A stretch of 41,561 nt of DNA from Cyclobacteriaceae bacterium (GTDB lineage: Bacteria > Bacteroidota > Bacteroidia > Cytophagales > Cyclobacteriaceae). The position numbers were made by a program, and so were the translations under genes. The number at the start of each line of letters is the position of its first letter. The first letter of the stretch is position 1. The notes under the pieces are model-generated. The model was not told the DNA's origin and made no database searches. It worked only from the letters and a program-made list of their open reading frames with translations. Shown here in pieces: positions 33,940-41,561 of this stretch. The DNA lies in the NCBI GenBank assembly GCA_020436125.1, contig JAGQYK010000010.1:1-41561 (forward strand), given 5' to 3'.

Positions 33940-35241
33940 TTAACTTTTCATCATAAACCATTTGAACAATACCTTGTAGCTGACTTTTGACCCATGCATT
34001 AATATTCCTATGCGGTAAATGCGTGAGGCCACCCATGTGGTGAAGATAAAACCCCCGATGAGACAGAGCATTGATGCGATCAACTGAATCGGAGGTACGC
34101 CAAATCCAATCCTGCCCATCATCGCAATGGGTGAAGTGAATGGGATTATTGAAAGCCAAATACTTATTGAGCTGTGGGGGTTATCAAGAATAAAGGTGAA
34201 CAAAGCGAAATAAGAAATAAGCATAGGTATAGTAATCGGGAAAATAAATTGTTGGGCTTCTGCAGGACTATCCACTGCAGATCCTACGGCCGCAAAGAGG
34301 GCGCCATAGAGAAGATAGCCTCCGAGAAAATAAAATATAAAAATGGATACCATGTAGAAAACAGGAATTTCATTTACTGTTTGCATTACATCCATAAAGT
34401 CAGAATTATACCCTGGCTGCGTAGTCATTTGATTCATCATCTCCTGTTGCGGCATATCAAATCCGAGATAACCAAGAACGAGGGAAGAAACGGAGGTGAT
34501 TAACACAATCCAAATTAAAAATTGTAACAAGCCCACTGATGCTAATCCCAATATTTTTCCAAGCATTAGCTGAAAGGGGCGTACTGAAGAAACAATTACT
34601 TCTACCACTTTACTGGTCTTTTCTTCAATAACACCCTGCATGATCTGTGCGCCATAAACAAAAATGAAAATGTAAATGAGAATACCTCCAATCATTCCAA
34701 TACCAAATAACACATTGGAATCACTGGATTTTTCCTGCCCGGATTCGCTAAGGTTTATTGATCGTATAGAAATGTCTGTTTTGAGACTATCTAATATCCG
34801 TTGATCAATATTGAACTTAATCATTTTAGCTTCCTTGATCTGCGATTCAATTTTTGATTCGAGGTCGCTTATATCGTTTGGGCTCGGATTTACTTTGGTG
34901 TAAAGGGCTATGCCTGATGGGTCAGATAAATTGATTTTGGGTATATGAAGCAATCCGAAATCATCACTGTTGCTAAAAGCGATTTTTGCATCTTCAATAT
35001 TTCCATTAAACCGCCTTAGCTCATATCTTTTGATATCATCAGGGTTGAAAAGTCCACTTTCATCTACAAAATGAATGACTTCACTTTTGGCACCCTTTTC
35101 TTGCTGTTTGGCTACGTAAACCATTACGGCAATTATAGTTGGGAATATAAGGGGTAATAAAATTGTGGCTATCAGAAATGACTTTTTCTGAACGCGATTC
35201 AAGAACTCTCGCTGTATAATTAGAAATATTTTATTCATCAC
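33940..35241 (-). CDS. NatB-type ABC-2 transporter permease
   Basis: A 433-residue permease: first helix about 21-43 (FLIATILLPLIFPTIIAVMV), a large extracytoplasmic loop of about 150 residues, then five helices in the C-terminal half (about 185-420). The coupling helix GVIEEKTSKVVEVIVSSVRP lies after the second helix, as in ABC-2 exporters. NatAB of Bacillus exports Na+, but the family has wider roles and the substrate is unknown. The start overlaps the end of the ATPase gene by 11 bases. Confidence 0.85.
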   Translation of the reverse strand: MMNKIFLIIQREFLNRVQKKSFLIATILLPLIFPTIIAVMVYVAKQQEKGAKSEVIHFVDESGLFNPDDIKRYELRRFNGNIEDAKIAFSNSDDFGLLHIPKINLSDPSGIALYTKVNPSPNDISDLESKIESQIKEAKMIKFNIDQRILDSLKTDISIRSINLSESGQEKSSDSNVLFGIGMIGGILIYIFIFVYGAQIMQGVIEEKTSKVVEVIVSSVRPFQLMLGKILGLASVGLLQFLIWIVLITSVSSLVLGYLGFDMPQQEMMNQMTTQPGYNSDFMDVMQTVNEIPVFYMVSIFIFYFLGGYLLYGALFAAVGSAVDSPAEAQQFIFPITIPMLISYFALFTFILDNPHSSISIWLSIIPFTSPIAMMGRIGFGVPPIQLIASMLCLIGGFIFTTWVASRIYRIGILMHGSKVSYKVLFKWFMMKS

Positions 35242-36145
35242 TTCCTCCGTTTACTAGCAGAATAAATATTTCATTCATTGAAGGTATTTTTTCTTTGAAC
35301 CCGTGAATTTCCGTTGCGCCTACAAGATCTTGAATGAGTTGATTAGCGTTTCTGTCGGACTTAATTCTTACCTGAGTCTCCATGTAGCCATCATCAAGGT
35401 CGCGATGTCCAGTGTGCTCATAATGTTCGCTATCTAGTGAGAAGATGCCTTTATGTTCTACCATATAGGTATTGGTTCTATACTTTGCCTTTACCTCCTT
35501 TTTGGCACCTTCCAGTATTTTTTTTGATTTGTTAATCAGCGCGATATGGTCGCAAAGTTCTTCTACCGTTTCCATTCTGTGCGTAGAAAAAATAATTGTA
35601 CTTCCTTTTTCTCTCAATTCAAGAATTTCATCTCGGATCAGGTTGGCATTGACGGGATCAAACCCTGAGAAAGGTTCGTCTAAAATGATAAGTTTAGGTT
35701 CATGAAGGACTGTACTAATGAACTGAATCTTTTGCGCCATGCCCTTGGATAGATCTTCAACCTTTTTGTCCCACCAGTCTTTAATTTCGAATTTCTCTAT
35801 CCAGTATTTTATTCTGATCAGTGCATCGTTTTTGCTGAGGCCTCGTAATCTTGCGAGATAAATTAACTGATCACCTACTTTCAGTTTTTTATAGAGCCCG
35901 CGTTCCTCAGGTAGATATCCTATTTGTCCAATATGATGCGGTGATAATTTTTCGCCATTGATCAGAATGGTTCCCTCGTTGGCATCTATGATTTGATTGA
36001 TGATTCTGATCAAGGTGGTTTTGCCAGCACCATTAGGGCCCAGCAGTCCGTAGATACTTTGATCAGGGACGGAGAGACTTACATCATCTAACGCTGTATG
36101 ATTAGCGTATCGCTTAGTTACATGTTCAACTACGAGTTGGTTCAC
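35231..36145 (-). CDS. NatA-type ABC transporter ATP-binding protein
   Basis: A 304-residue ABC ATPase: Walker A GPNGAGKTTL (35-44), GYLPEERGLYKKLKVGDQLI, the signature DLSKGMAQKIQF, Walker B KLIILDEPFSGFDP and switch STHRMETVEELCD. The C-terminal about 80 residues are a NatA/DrrA-type extension (DUF4162-like). It pairs with the permease gene directly after it. I use the NatA name at family level only. Confidence 0.88.
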   Translation of the reverse strand: MNQLVVEHVTKRYANHTALDDVSLSVPDQSIYGLLGPNGAGKTTLIRIINQIIDANEGTILINGEKLSPHHIGQIGYLPEERGLYKKLKVGDQLIYLARLRGLSKNDALIRIKYWIEKFEIKDWWDKKVEDLSKGMAQKIQFISTVLHEPKLIILDEPFSGFDPVNANLIRDEILELREKGSTIIFSTHRMETVEELCDHIALINKSKKILEGAKKEVKAKYRTNTYMVEHKGIFSLDSEHYEHTGHRDLDDGYMETQVRIKSDRNANQLIQDLVGATEIHGFKEKIPSMNEIFILLVNGGSDE

Positions 36146-36234
36146 AGGCTTAGGTCAAGTCCATCTTAAAGGATTAGTATCAAAAATAGGAATAGAATTA
36201 CAGCGGAAACCGTAATCAGTAAAAAATAATAGGC

Positions 36235-37131
36235 TTATTCCGATTTGTCCTTAAAGACAATCTTGCCCAGGGAAACATCCAGATCGAAGGTGAGGGTATT
36301 TTTACCACCTTCAGAGTAGGCATTATTTACAAAGGTATTTTCACTTACGCGTTTGAGGCTCTTGCAAAGTTCGAGGCTGCACAACCATGAATTGTTGATT
36401 TTTACCATTACTGGAGTATCAGCGCTTGGAAGGAGAACCACAAGGTTGCCAGCACCCACACTTCCTTTCACATGGTTACTATTTGTGGGTTTGTCGCTAA
36501 AGTCAAGCATAATATTTCCAAAGCCCACATCGGCCATTACTACGCGGGATCTGGCCAAATTGAGTTGTCTTGCAGTAAGAGAGCCCATGTCCACTTTTAC
36601 GAAAAAAGTATCCATTTCAATCTTGTTTTCTGCGCCAGATCCGTAAAAAACATTTACATCTGCACTACCTGTCTTAATCTTCAGTTGCTGTATAGAAAGG
36701 CCCGATAGGTCGATATTGGCGTTGCCCAGTCCGTAATCAAGTGCCAGCTTATAGGGCTTGTTTTCAGTAAGGTATACTTTCCAGAATTTCTCTGAGGGGC
36801 GCTCATCTCCGCCAAAAACCTGATACGATATTTTTTGACCGACTCCTTTTCTGCCCTCTTGTTCCAGTGATAGGCTAACTATAGCAGTATTTCCCTGAAT
36901 ATCATTCCTGAAAGCATGGCCATAATCGCCCAGGTCCTGATTGCTGTAGATATTAAGTAAATCAGAATTTTGGCTTGGACGAATGAAGCAATTACCCGTT
37001 TTGGTACTTAGTCTTAACTCAATTTTCTCCACCTGTTCTCTGTCTTCAACAGAAAACTGCTTCTTGATTTGAGCAAAACTGTTACTTACGACTGCACTGC
37101 CAACAGAAGCTATTAAAAAATACTTCCACAT
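36235..37131 (-). CDS. Secreted DUF4097/LiaF-C-like beta-helix protein
   Basis: A 298-residue protein with a signal peptide (MWKYFLIASVGSAVVSNSFA, then Q). The rest is all-beta with repeated strand turns: LRLSTKTGNCFIRPSQN, LDYGLGNANIDLSGLSIQQL, KIKTGSADVNVFYGSG, DMGSLTARQLNLARS and SVGAGNLVVLLPSADTPVMV, like DUF4097/LiaF C-terminal domains. Function is unknown. The stop TAA is followed in the same frame by 22 hydrophobic codons (see findings). It lies after dnaJ, and the NatA gene follows 89 bases further on. Confidence 0.62.
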   Translation of the reverse strand: MWKYFLIASVGSAVVSNSFAQIKKQFSVEDREQVEKIELRLSTKTGNCFIRPSQNSDLLNIYSNQDLGDYGHAFRNDIQGNTAIVSLSLEQEGRKGVGQKISYQVFGGDERPSEKFWKVYLTENKPYKLALDYGLGNANIDLSGLSIQQLKIKTGSADVNVFYGSGAENKIEMDTFFVKVDMGSLTARQLNLARSRVVMADVGFGNIMLDFSDKPTNSNHVKGSVGAGNLVVLLPSADTPVMVKINNSWLCSLELCKSLKRVSENTFVNNAYSEGGKNTLTFDLDVSLGKIVFKDKSE

Positions 37132-37152
37132 AGTTTAAGTTTATGGAATCAC

Positions 37153-37217
37153 CTCTCTTCAAGTTTCACGGCATTTTTGAGTGTGAAACCTGAGAAAAAA
37201 TAACCTATAGAAGAGAG
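37153..37217. repeat. Nested inverted repeats upstream of the DUF4097-like gene
   Basis: CTCTCTTC (37153-37160) pairs with GAAGAGAG (37210-37217) as the outer arms, and GTTTCAC (37163-37169) with GTGAAAC (37183-37189) as the inner arms. No T-run follows on either strand, so it is not an ordinary dnaJ terminator. It lies in the 120 bases between dnaJ and the next gene. Confidence 0.45.
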
Positions 37218-37251
37218 TATACGGAAGAAGTGACCGTAGGGTTAGAAATAT

Positions 37252-38373
37252 TTACGAAAAATACTCCTTCATTCTCTCAAAGAAGCCTTTGTCGCTGCTA
37301 TCGGCCTGCGGCTGGAAATGAGGAGATTCGCGAAGGCTCTCCAGCTTTTCCTTTTCGTCCGAGCTGAGCTTTTTAGGCACCCATACATTAATATAGATCA
37401 GCTGATCGCCAGTACCATATCCATTGATGTCTTTTACCCCTTTTCCTCTTAGTCTGAGCATTTTACCACTTTGAGTGCCGGGCTCAATCTTTATTCGAAC
37501 CTTTCCTCCGATAGACGGGATTTCTACCGAGGTACCCAGAGCAGCATCAACGAAATTAAGGTAGAGATCGTAGATGACATTGTTTCCATCACGCTTCAAT
37601 ACTTTATCCTCTTGCTCTTCTACCAGAATAAGTAGATCGCCTGCAGGACCACCACCAGGAGCATCATTACCCTTACCTGACATGGAAAGTTGCATACCTT
37701 CACTTACACCGGCAGGAATTTTTATTGTGATTAGTTCTTCTTTGGATTGAAGCCCTGAGCTGTCAATCCCCGGAGGCCTTTTATCTATTAATTGCCCTGC
37801 ACCACCACAACTTGAGCAAGCTGATGTTGATACCATTTGCCCAAGCATCGTGTTAACCACTTTGCGCACTTGACCTGAGCCACCACAGGTTTGGCAGTTT
37901 TTGAAAGTAACACCATCTGCTTTTACCAGACGGTTCACTTTTATTTTTTTCTCTACTCCGTTGGCAATCTCTTCCAGCGTAAGCTTAAGTTTTATTCTAA
38001 GGTTGGAACCTTTGCGCTGGCGTGATCTTGAACTACCTCCACCAAAGAAACTATCAAAAGGACTGCCTCCTCCGCCACCAAAGATGTCTCCAAATTGACT
38101 GAAGATATCTTCCATATTCATGTCACCGCCCTGGAAACCACCTCTACCTGGACGGGAATGGCCAAACCTATCGTATTGAGCACGCTTGTCGGCATCTCGC
38201 AATACCTCATAGGCTTCAGCAGCTTCTTTAAACTTTTCTTCTGAAGCTTTGTCGCCAGGATTTTTATCTGGGTGAAATTGGATAGCTACTTTGCGGTAAG
38301 CTTTTTTGATTTCTTCAGCTGACGCACTTTTGCTTACGCCTAGTATTTCGTAGTAATCTCGTTTTGTTGACAT
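37252..38373 (-). CDS. dnaJ: Co-chaperone DnaJ (Hsp40) with only one zinc centre
   Basis: A 373-residue DnaJ: J domain (1-70, HPD at 34-36), Gly/Phe-rich linker (71-120), a cysteine-rich region and C-terminal substrate domains. Normal DnaJ has four CxxCxGxG motifs, where 1 and 4 bind one zinc and 2 and 3 the other. Here only CQTCGGSG (160-167) and CSSCGGAG (186-193) remain; by their flanks ([14 protein letters not shown]) these are motifs 2 and 3. Motif 1 is deleted between KVNRLV and KADG, and motif 4 is replaced by PPGIDSSG (200-207). DnaJ recruits DnaK to substrates; GrpE is encoded 16 bases upstream. The frame is intact, so this is not a pseudogene. Confidence 0.93.
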   Translation of the reverse strand: MSTKRDYYEILGVSKSASAEEIKKAYRKVAIQFHPDKNPGDKASEEKFKEAAEAYEVLRDADKRAQYDRFGHSRPGRGGFQGGDMNMEDIFSQFGDIFGGGGGSPFDSFFGGGSSRSRQRKGSNLRIKLKLTLEEIANGVEKKIKVNRLVKADGVTFKNCQTCGGSGQVRKVVNTMLGQMVSTSACSSCGGAGQLIDKRPPGIDSSGLQSKEELITIKIPAGVSEGMQLSMSGKGNDAPGGGPAGDLLILVEEQEDKVLKRDGNNVIYDLYLNFVDAALGTSVEIPSIGGKVRIKIEPGTQSGKMLRLRGKGVKDINGYGTGDQLIYINVWVPKKLSSDEKEKLESLRESPHFQPQADSSDKGFFERMKEYFS

Positions 38374-38389
38374 CGGTGGTATTTTGTGG

Positions 38390-38965
38390 TTAGTTGCCGA
38401 TTACTACTTTGGCAAAACGAATTACTTTTTCATTTAATAAGTAGCCTTTTTCGATAACGTCTACAATTTTTCCTTTCATAGCTTCCTCTGGGGAAGGAAC
38501 CTGAGTAATGGCTTCATGAAAATCTGGGTCAAAATCGGAACCAGCGCCAACCTCCATTATTTTTACTCCATACTGGTCCATTACTTTCTCCAATTTATTC
38601 TTGATTAAGAGAAAACCTTCGGCCCCAGCTTTTTCAGCATTGTTACTTGCTTTTTCAGCCCTTTCAAAATCATCCATAATGGGAAGTAATGCTACAATGA
38701 GCTCTTCGTTGGCATTTTGAATGAGTTCCAATTTCTCCTTGGAGGTTCTTCTTCTGTGGTTGTCAAATTCGGCATACAGGCGTACATATTTGTCTTTCGC
38801 CTCTGACAAATCGTCCTGAAGTTTCTTAAATGGATCGATCTCCTCTTTCATCTGGTCCTCTTCCGATTGCTCCGAATCGACTTTTCTATCCTCTGAAGAT
38901 GTGGATTCACCCACTAGTTCTTCGTTTTTATCAATTTGTTCTTCGTGTTCTGTATTCTTTTCCAT
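38390..38965 (-). CDS. grpE: Nucleotide exchange factor GrpE
   Basis: A 191-residue exchange factor for DnaK: a charged, disordered N-terminal 45 residues (rich in Glu, Asp and Ser), a long helix ([20 protein letters not shown], then [14 protein letters not shown]) for dimerisation, and a C-terminal beta domain ending in [20 protein letters not shown] and [19 protein letters not shown], the GrpE signature. It is followed by dnaJ after 16 bases. A perfect palindrome lies 56 bases upstream of its start (39022-39036). Confidence 0.95.
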   Translation of the reverse strand: MEKNTEHEEQIDKNEELVGESTSSEDRKVDSEQSEEDQMKEEIDPFKKLQDDLSEAKDKYVRLYAEFDNHRRRTSKEKLELIQNANEELIVALLPIMDDFERAEKASNNAEKAGAEGFLLIKNKLEKVMDQYGVKIMEVGAGSDFDPDFHEAITQVPSPEEAMKGKIVDVIEKGYLLNEKVIRFAKVVIGN

Positions 38966-39021
38966 GTCCTGATTGCGTCAAAGCAGGCAAAAAGACAACA
39001 ATTTTGCCAATAATCAGAATT

Positions 39022-39036
39022 GTGTCATTATGACAC
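39022..39036. promoter_or_regulatory. Perfect palindrome upstream of grpE-dnaJ
   Basis: GTGTCAT and ATGACAC with a single central base form a perfect 15-base palindrome in the 84-base spacer between obg and grpE. No T-run follows, so it is not the obg terminator; it looks like a dimeric repressor site. It does not resemble CIRCE or the palindrome before dnaK. Confidence 0.55.
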
Positions 39037-39049
39037 GGTAGAAAATGTT

Positions 39050-40039
39050 CTAATGGAGGTTCTTCCAGATCATGTCTTTCAACTCTGTAATTCCTTGATT
39101 GGCTACAGCGCTGATAAAGACTGAGGGTAGTTCGGTTGGAACTTCTTTTGCCAAAGCTTCCTTGAGCTCATCATCCAGCATATCTGATTTTGAAATGGCT
39201 AGTATTCTCTTCTTGTCGAGCAGCTCAGGGTTGTATTTTTTTATTTCATCCAAAAGGATGGCATATTCTTTTTTAATATCGTTGGCGTCCGCAGGCACCA
39301 TGAACAGTAATAACGAGTTCCGTTCAATATGCTTTAGAAATCTTATTCCAAGACCCCGGCCTTCTGATGCCCCCTCAATAATACCGGGTATGTCTGCCAT
39401 TACAAACGATTTATCTCCACGATACGCTACTACTCCAAGGTTGGGTGTCAGTGTAGTGAAAGCATAATCTGCAATTTTTGGTTTTGCAGCAGATACTACT
39501 GAAAGTAAAGTGGATTTGCCGGCATTGGGAAAACCAACCAGACCGACATCGGCCAGTAATTTTAATTCAAGAATTATCCATTCTTCAATTCCTGGTTCAC
39601 CTGGCTGCGCATGTGAAGGAGTTTGGTTGGTGGCTGTTGCAAAATAGGCATTGCCTTTACCACCTCTTCCTCCGGGTGTTAAGATTATTTCCTGTCCATC
39701 TTCATTGATCTCGCACAGAAACTCATCTGTTTCCGCTCTTCTGGCTACTGTTCCCAGAGGGACTTCAATAATCTCATCTTTGCCGTCTGCTCCGGTTCGG
39801 TTTTGTTCTTCCCCGCCATTGCCATTGGCAGCGATTACATGTTTTCTGTACTTTAAATGCAGCAGCGTCCAAAGCTGTGCATTGCCTCGTAGAATAATAT
39901 GACCACCTCTTCCACCATTCCCTCCATCAGGGCCACCTTTATTGGTAAGCTTATCGCGATGGAAATGAAGAAAACCAGCACCTCCTTTTCCGGAACGGGA
40001 ATTGAATTTGATATAATCAATAAAGTTGGGTGAGGACAC
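39050..40039 (-). CDS. obg: Ribosome-associated GTPase Obg/CgtA
   Basis: A 329-residue GTPase involved in late 50S assembly and stress control. The glycine-rich Obg fold is at 1-160 ([54 protein letters not shown]), then the GTPase domain with G1 [14 protein letters not shown], the switch region [10 protein letters not shown]3 [19 protein letters not shown] and G4 ISKSD. It lacks the optional C-terminal OCT domain. The gene follows adk by 19 bases, so the two are probably co-transcribed. Confidence 0.95.
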   Translation of the reverse strand: MSSPNFIDYIKFNSRSGKGGAGFLHFHRDKLTNKGGPDGGNGGRGGHIILRGNAQLWTLLHLKYRKHVIAANGNGGEEQNRTGADGKDEIIEVPLGTVARRAETDEFLCEINEDGQEIILTPGGRGGKGNAYFATATNQTPSHAQPGEPGIEEWIILELKLLADVGLVGFPNAGKSTLLSVVSAAKPKIADYAFTTLTPNLGVVAYRGDKSFVMADIPGIIEGASEGRGLGIRFLKHIERNSLLLFMVPADANDIKKEYAILLDEIKKYNPELLDKKRILAISKSDMLDDELKEALAKEVPTELPSVFISAVANQGITELKDMIWKNLH

Positions 40040-40058
40040 GCTGGTATGTTAAGTATGT

Positions 40059-40628
40059 TTATTTTTTATCGATCACTGAAGAGATTTCATTGAAAATATT
40101 TTCAATGTCACCAATACCATTGATCGTATTCAGCCTTCCTTGTTTTTCATAAAAAGGGAGGACGTGAATTGTTTTGCTAAAGTATTCTGTGATTCGTTTA
40201 TTGAGTTTATCCTCCTCATCATCTGCTCTGTTTTCAATTGATCTCCTTTTCTCTATTCGCTCCCTCAATTCTTTTTCATTTACATCCAATGCAATGACAA
40301 AATGAATGGCTGTGTTGTTGTTGGCCATGAATTTGTCCAAGGCTTCAGCTTGAGCTACAGTGCGTGGAAACCCATCAAAAAGGAAACCATTGGCATCAGG
40401 GTTTTTATCCAGCTTTTCCTTCAGCATCGATATCGTGATCTCATCGGGGACTAAGGCTCCACTGTTCATTATCTCTTTCACTTTTTTTCCAAGGGGCGTA
40501 TCATTCTTAGTGTGCCACCTAAACATGTCACCTGTGGAAATATGAACGAAACCATATTTTTTAATCAGCTTTTCGCTTTGGGTTCCTTTACCTGCTCCAG
40601 GAGGTCCAAAAAGTACAAGATTGATCAT
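40059..40628 (-). CDS. adk: Adenylate kinase, short form
   Basis: A 189-residue kinase that interconverts AMP, ADP and ATP. It has the P-loop LVLFGPPGAGKGTQSEKLI (4-22), STGDMFRWHTKNDTPLGKK with the AMP-binding Arg, FLFDGFPRTVAQAEALD and the ENRADDEEDKLNKRI lid Arg/Asp block. The lid is short, as expected for the 190-residue type. The region before TPLG (FRWHTKN) is unusual compared with the common LRAAV/FRAAI form. It lies 64 bases after hpt. Confidence 0.94.
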   Translation of the reverse strand: MINLVLFGPPGAGKGTQSEKLIKKYGFVHISTGDMFRWHTKNDTPLGKKVKEIMNSGALVPDEITISMLKEKLDKNPDANGFLFDGFPRTVAQAEALDKFMANNNTAIHFVIALDVNEKELRERIEKRRSIENRADDEEDKLNKRITEYFSKTIHVLPFYEKQGRLNTINGIGDIENIFNEISSVIDKK

Positions 40629-40692
40629 CTAAAGATTTTAAACGGTTATACAATAAAAGGGGGACGAATATAAAGATTCAGCGTTCTAATTA

Positions 40693-41241
40693 CTAATCTG
40701 CCGACTGAGGGGCCTCACCTACGCGCTTGTAGATGTCCTGTAGATTTCTGCCCCAGCCATCGTAATCAAGGCCATAGCCTAAAATAAACTCTTCTTCAAT
40801 CTCGAATCCGATGTATCTTGGCTGCACGGCTTGCTCACGTGCTTTGGCTTTGCGAAATAATGTAACAATCTCTACCGACTTGGTACCGAGGCTTTGTAGT
40901 TCGTCCACTACCTTCGTTAGCGTCAGGCCTGTGTCCATTACATCTTCCACTAAAATCAAATCCTGATTGAATAAACTTTCTTGCAGACCAATTAATGTTT
41001 TTAAATGACCGGAACTGGTGGCGCCTTGCATGGAGCTGTGTTTTACGAATGATACCCTGCAAGGTGTTTTAATATTGCGTGTGAGATCCGCGGCAAACAT
41101 AAATGAGCCATTCAGTATAGGGAGAAAGAGAGGACTCTTTTCTTTATAGTCTTCATCAATCTGTTTGGCAAGCAGCGCTACCTTATCAATTATCTTTTCG
41201 CTTGATATGAACTTGCGAAACTCAATGTCTTTAATTTTCAT
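40693..41241 (-). CDS. hpt: Hypoxanthine phosphoribosyltransferase
   Basis: A 182-residue purine salvage enzyme that converts hypoxanthine and guanine to IMP and GMP using PRPP. It has LFLPILNGSFMFAADLTR, the PRPP-binding LVEDVMDTGLTLTKVVDEL motif (about residues 97-115), and the C-terminal GFEIEEEFILGYGLDYDGWG base-binding segment. Length is normal. It is the first gene of the hpt-adk-obg series, behind a possible promoter. Confidence 0.94.
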   Translation of the reverse strand: MKIKDIEFRKFISSEKIIDKVALLAKQIDEDYKEKSPLFLPILNGSFMFAADLTRNIKTPCRVSFVKHSSMQGATSSGHLKTLIGLQESLFNQDLILVEDVMDTGLTLTKVVDELQSLGTKSVEIVTLFRKAKAREQAVQPRYIGFEIEEEFILGYGLDYDGWGRNLQDIYKRVGEAPQSAD

Positions 41242-41266
41242 CCAACTCCACTGACGATTGTGGTTA

Positions 41267-41299
41267 CAAAAATATGTTTTTTCCTCAATACGAACTCAA
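41267..41299 (-). promoter_or_regulatory. Possible promoter of the hpt-adk-obg series
   Basis: TTG (41297-41299) and TATTTTTG (41267-41274) on the minus strand with a 22-base spacer, slightly longer than the usual 19-21. It lies 25 bases before the hpt start. Confidence 0.45.
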
Positions 41300-41329
41300 A
41301 AAGAAGACCTGACACTGGTACGGCAAGCA

Positions 41330-41561
41330 CTAAAGGGCTTTCATGAGGTATTGATATAACTTTATCATGGCCGAAATATCGTTTTTGTGCACCTTTTCAT
41401 GAGGTGTATGTGGATCTTGCGAAGGAGCACCCACAAAACACCAATCAAATGGATATGGTGAACGCTGAAGCTCTCCACCATCGCTTGATCCTGCGCCCTC
41501 TACTTCCAGCTGATACTCAGCTTTACTTTTTTTAGCCAACGCAATGATGTGATCAACAAAC
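41330..41561 (-). CDS. M20/M28-type metallopeptidase, C-terminal fragment
   Basis: The last 76 residues of a gene whose start lies beyond the window. The visible end has [40 protein letters not shown], then [20 protein letters not shown] and a helix ending ...LYQYLMKAL. The 'SDG.E.QRS.YP.DW.F.G.P....H.P.EKVH..D' pattern is that of the C-terminal metal-binding end of M20/M28/M42-type aminopeptidases. The in-frame TTG at 41539 is not a start, because the frame is open to the window edge. The specific subfamily cannot be told. Confidence 0.65.
   Translation of the reverse strand, partial: FVDHIIALAKKSKAEYQLEVEGAGSSDGGELQRSPYPFDWCFVGAPSQDPHTPHEKVHKNDISAMIKLYQYLMKAL

Noticed and set aside
33863-34159. 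A 98-codon frame on the minus strand overlapping the end of the NatB-type permease gene.
   Set aside because: It is an out-of-frame shadow without recognisable motifs; the permease covers most of the DNA.

Overview
The window is a stretch of chromosome from a member of the Bacteroidota, most likely a marine or aquatic Cytophagales bacterium (Fulvivirga/Reichenbachiella-like; inferred from gene content and order, no search was run). The evidence is the Bacteroidota-type promoters (TTG, about 19 bases, TAnnTTTG) seen before ppiD, atpD and, less perfectly, lysC; the GldA/GldF/GldG-type ABC operon; the short 81-residue AtpC encoded with atpD away from other ATP synthase genes; TPR and FadL-like outer-membrane proteins; two NhaD antiporters; and AT-rich intergenic DNA. 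I see no phage, IS element, tRNA, rRNA or CRISPR array. Most of the window is housekeeping DNA.

Layout. 1-2121 (minus): DUF493 protein, pterin carbinolamine dehydratase, RsmI, an Lnt-like membrane protein without its catalytic domain, and the start of an inositol monophosphatase. 2177-9840 (minus): an envelope block with coaX, FadL-like barrel, TPR protein, lptC, a 52-residue membrane protein, a CNNM/CorC-type protein and ppiD. 9947-12308 (plus): anmK and a Glu/Leu/Phe/Val-type dehydrogenase. 12377-15280: two divergent nhaD paralogues around a structured 243-base spacer. 15406-19839 (minus): aspartate kinase, a DUF4382 lipoprotein, dnaK. 19840-20153: a GC-rich hairpin element. 20154-23336 (plus): prfC, an RluA-type pseudouridine synthase, two small membrane proteins. 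23389-26128 (minus): a tightly packed cassette of a LolA-like gene (interrupted by one in-frame stop), a signal-peptide-bearing YidD-like gene and two related TPR/membrane-hairpin genes. 26596-30690 (plus): gldA-gldF-gldG-DUF4340. 30754-36145 (minus): atpC, atpD, an orphan histidine kinase, and a NatAB-type exporter. 36235-41561 (minus): a DUF4097/LiaF-like protein, dnaJ, grpE, obg, adk, hpt and the end of an M20/M28-type peptidase.

How the genes work together. Envelope biogenesis dominates: LptC for LPS transport, PpiD for periplasmic folding, the LolA/YidD/TPR cassette, the Lnt-like protein, AnmK for wall recycling. The chaperone machine is split: dnaK stands alone, while grpE-dnaJ lie about 17 kb away behind a different palindrome.

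The observations I would follow up first are the DnaJ that has lost precisely the two motifs forming zinc centre 1, the Lnt-like protein with its nitrilase domain removed but its last membrane helix kept, the LolA-like/YidD/TPR cassette with its in-frame TAA, and the attenuator-like leader before the second nhaD.
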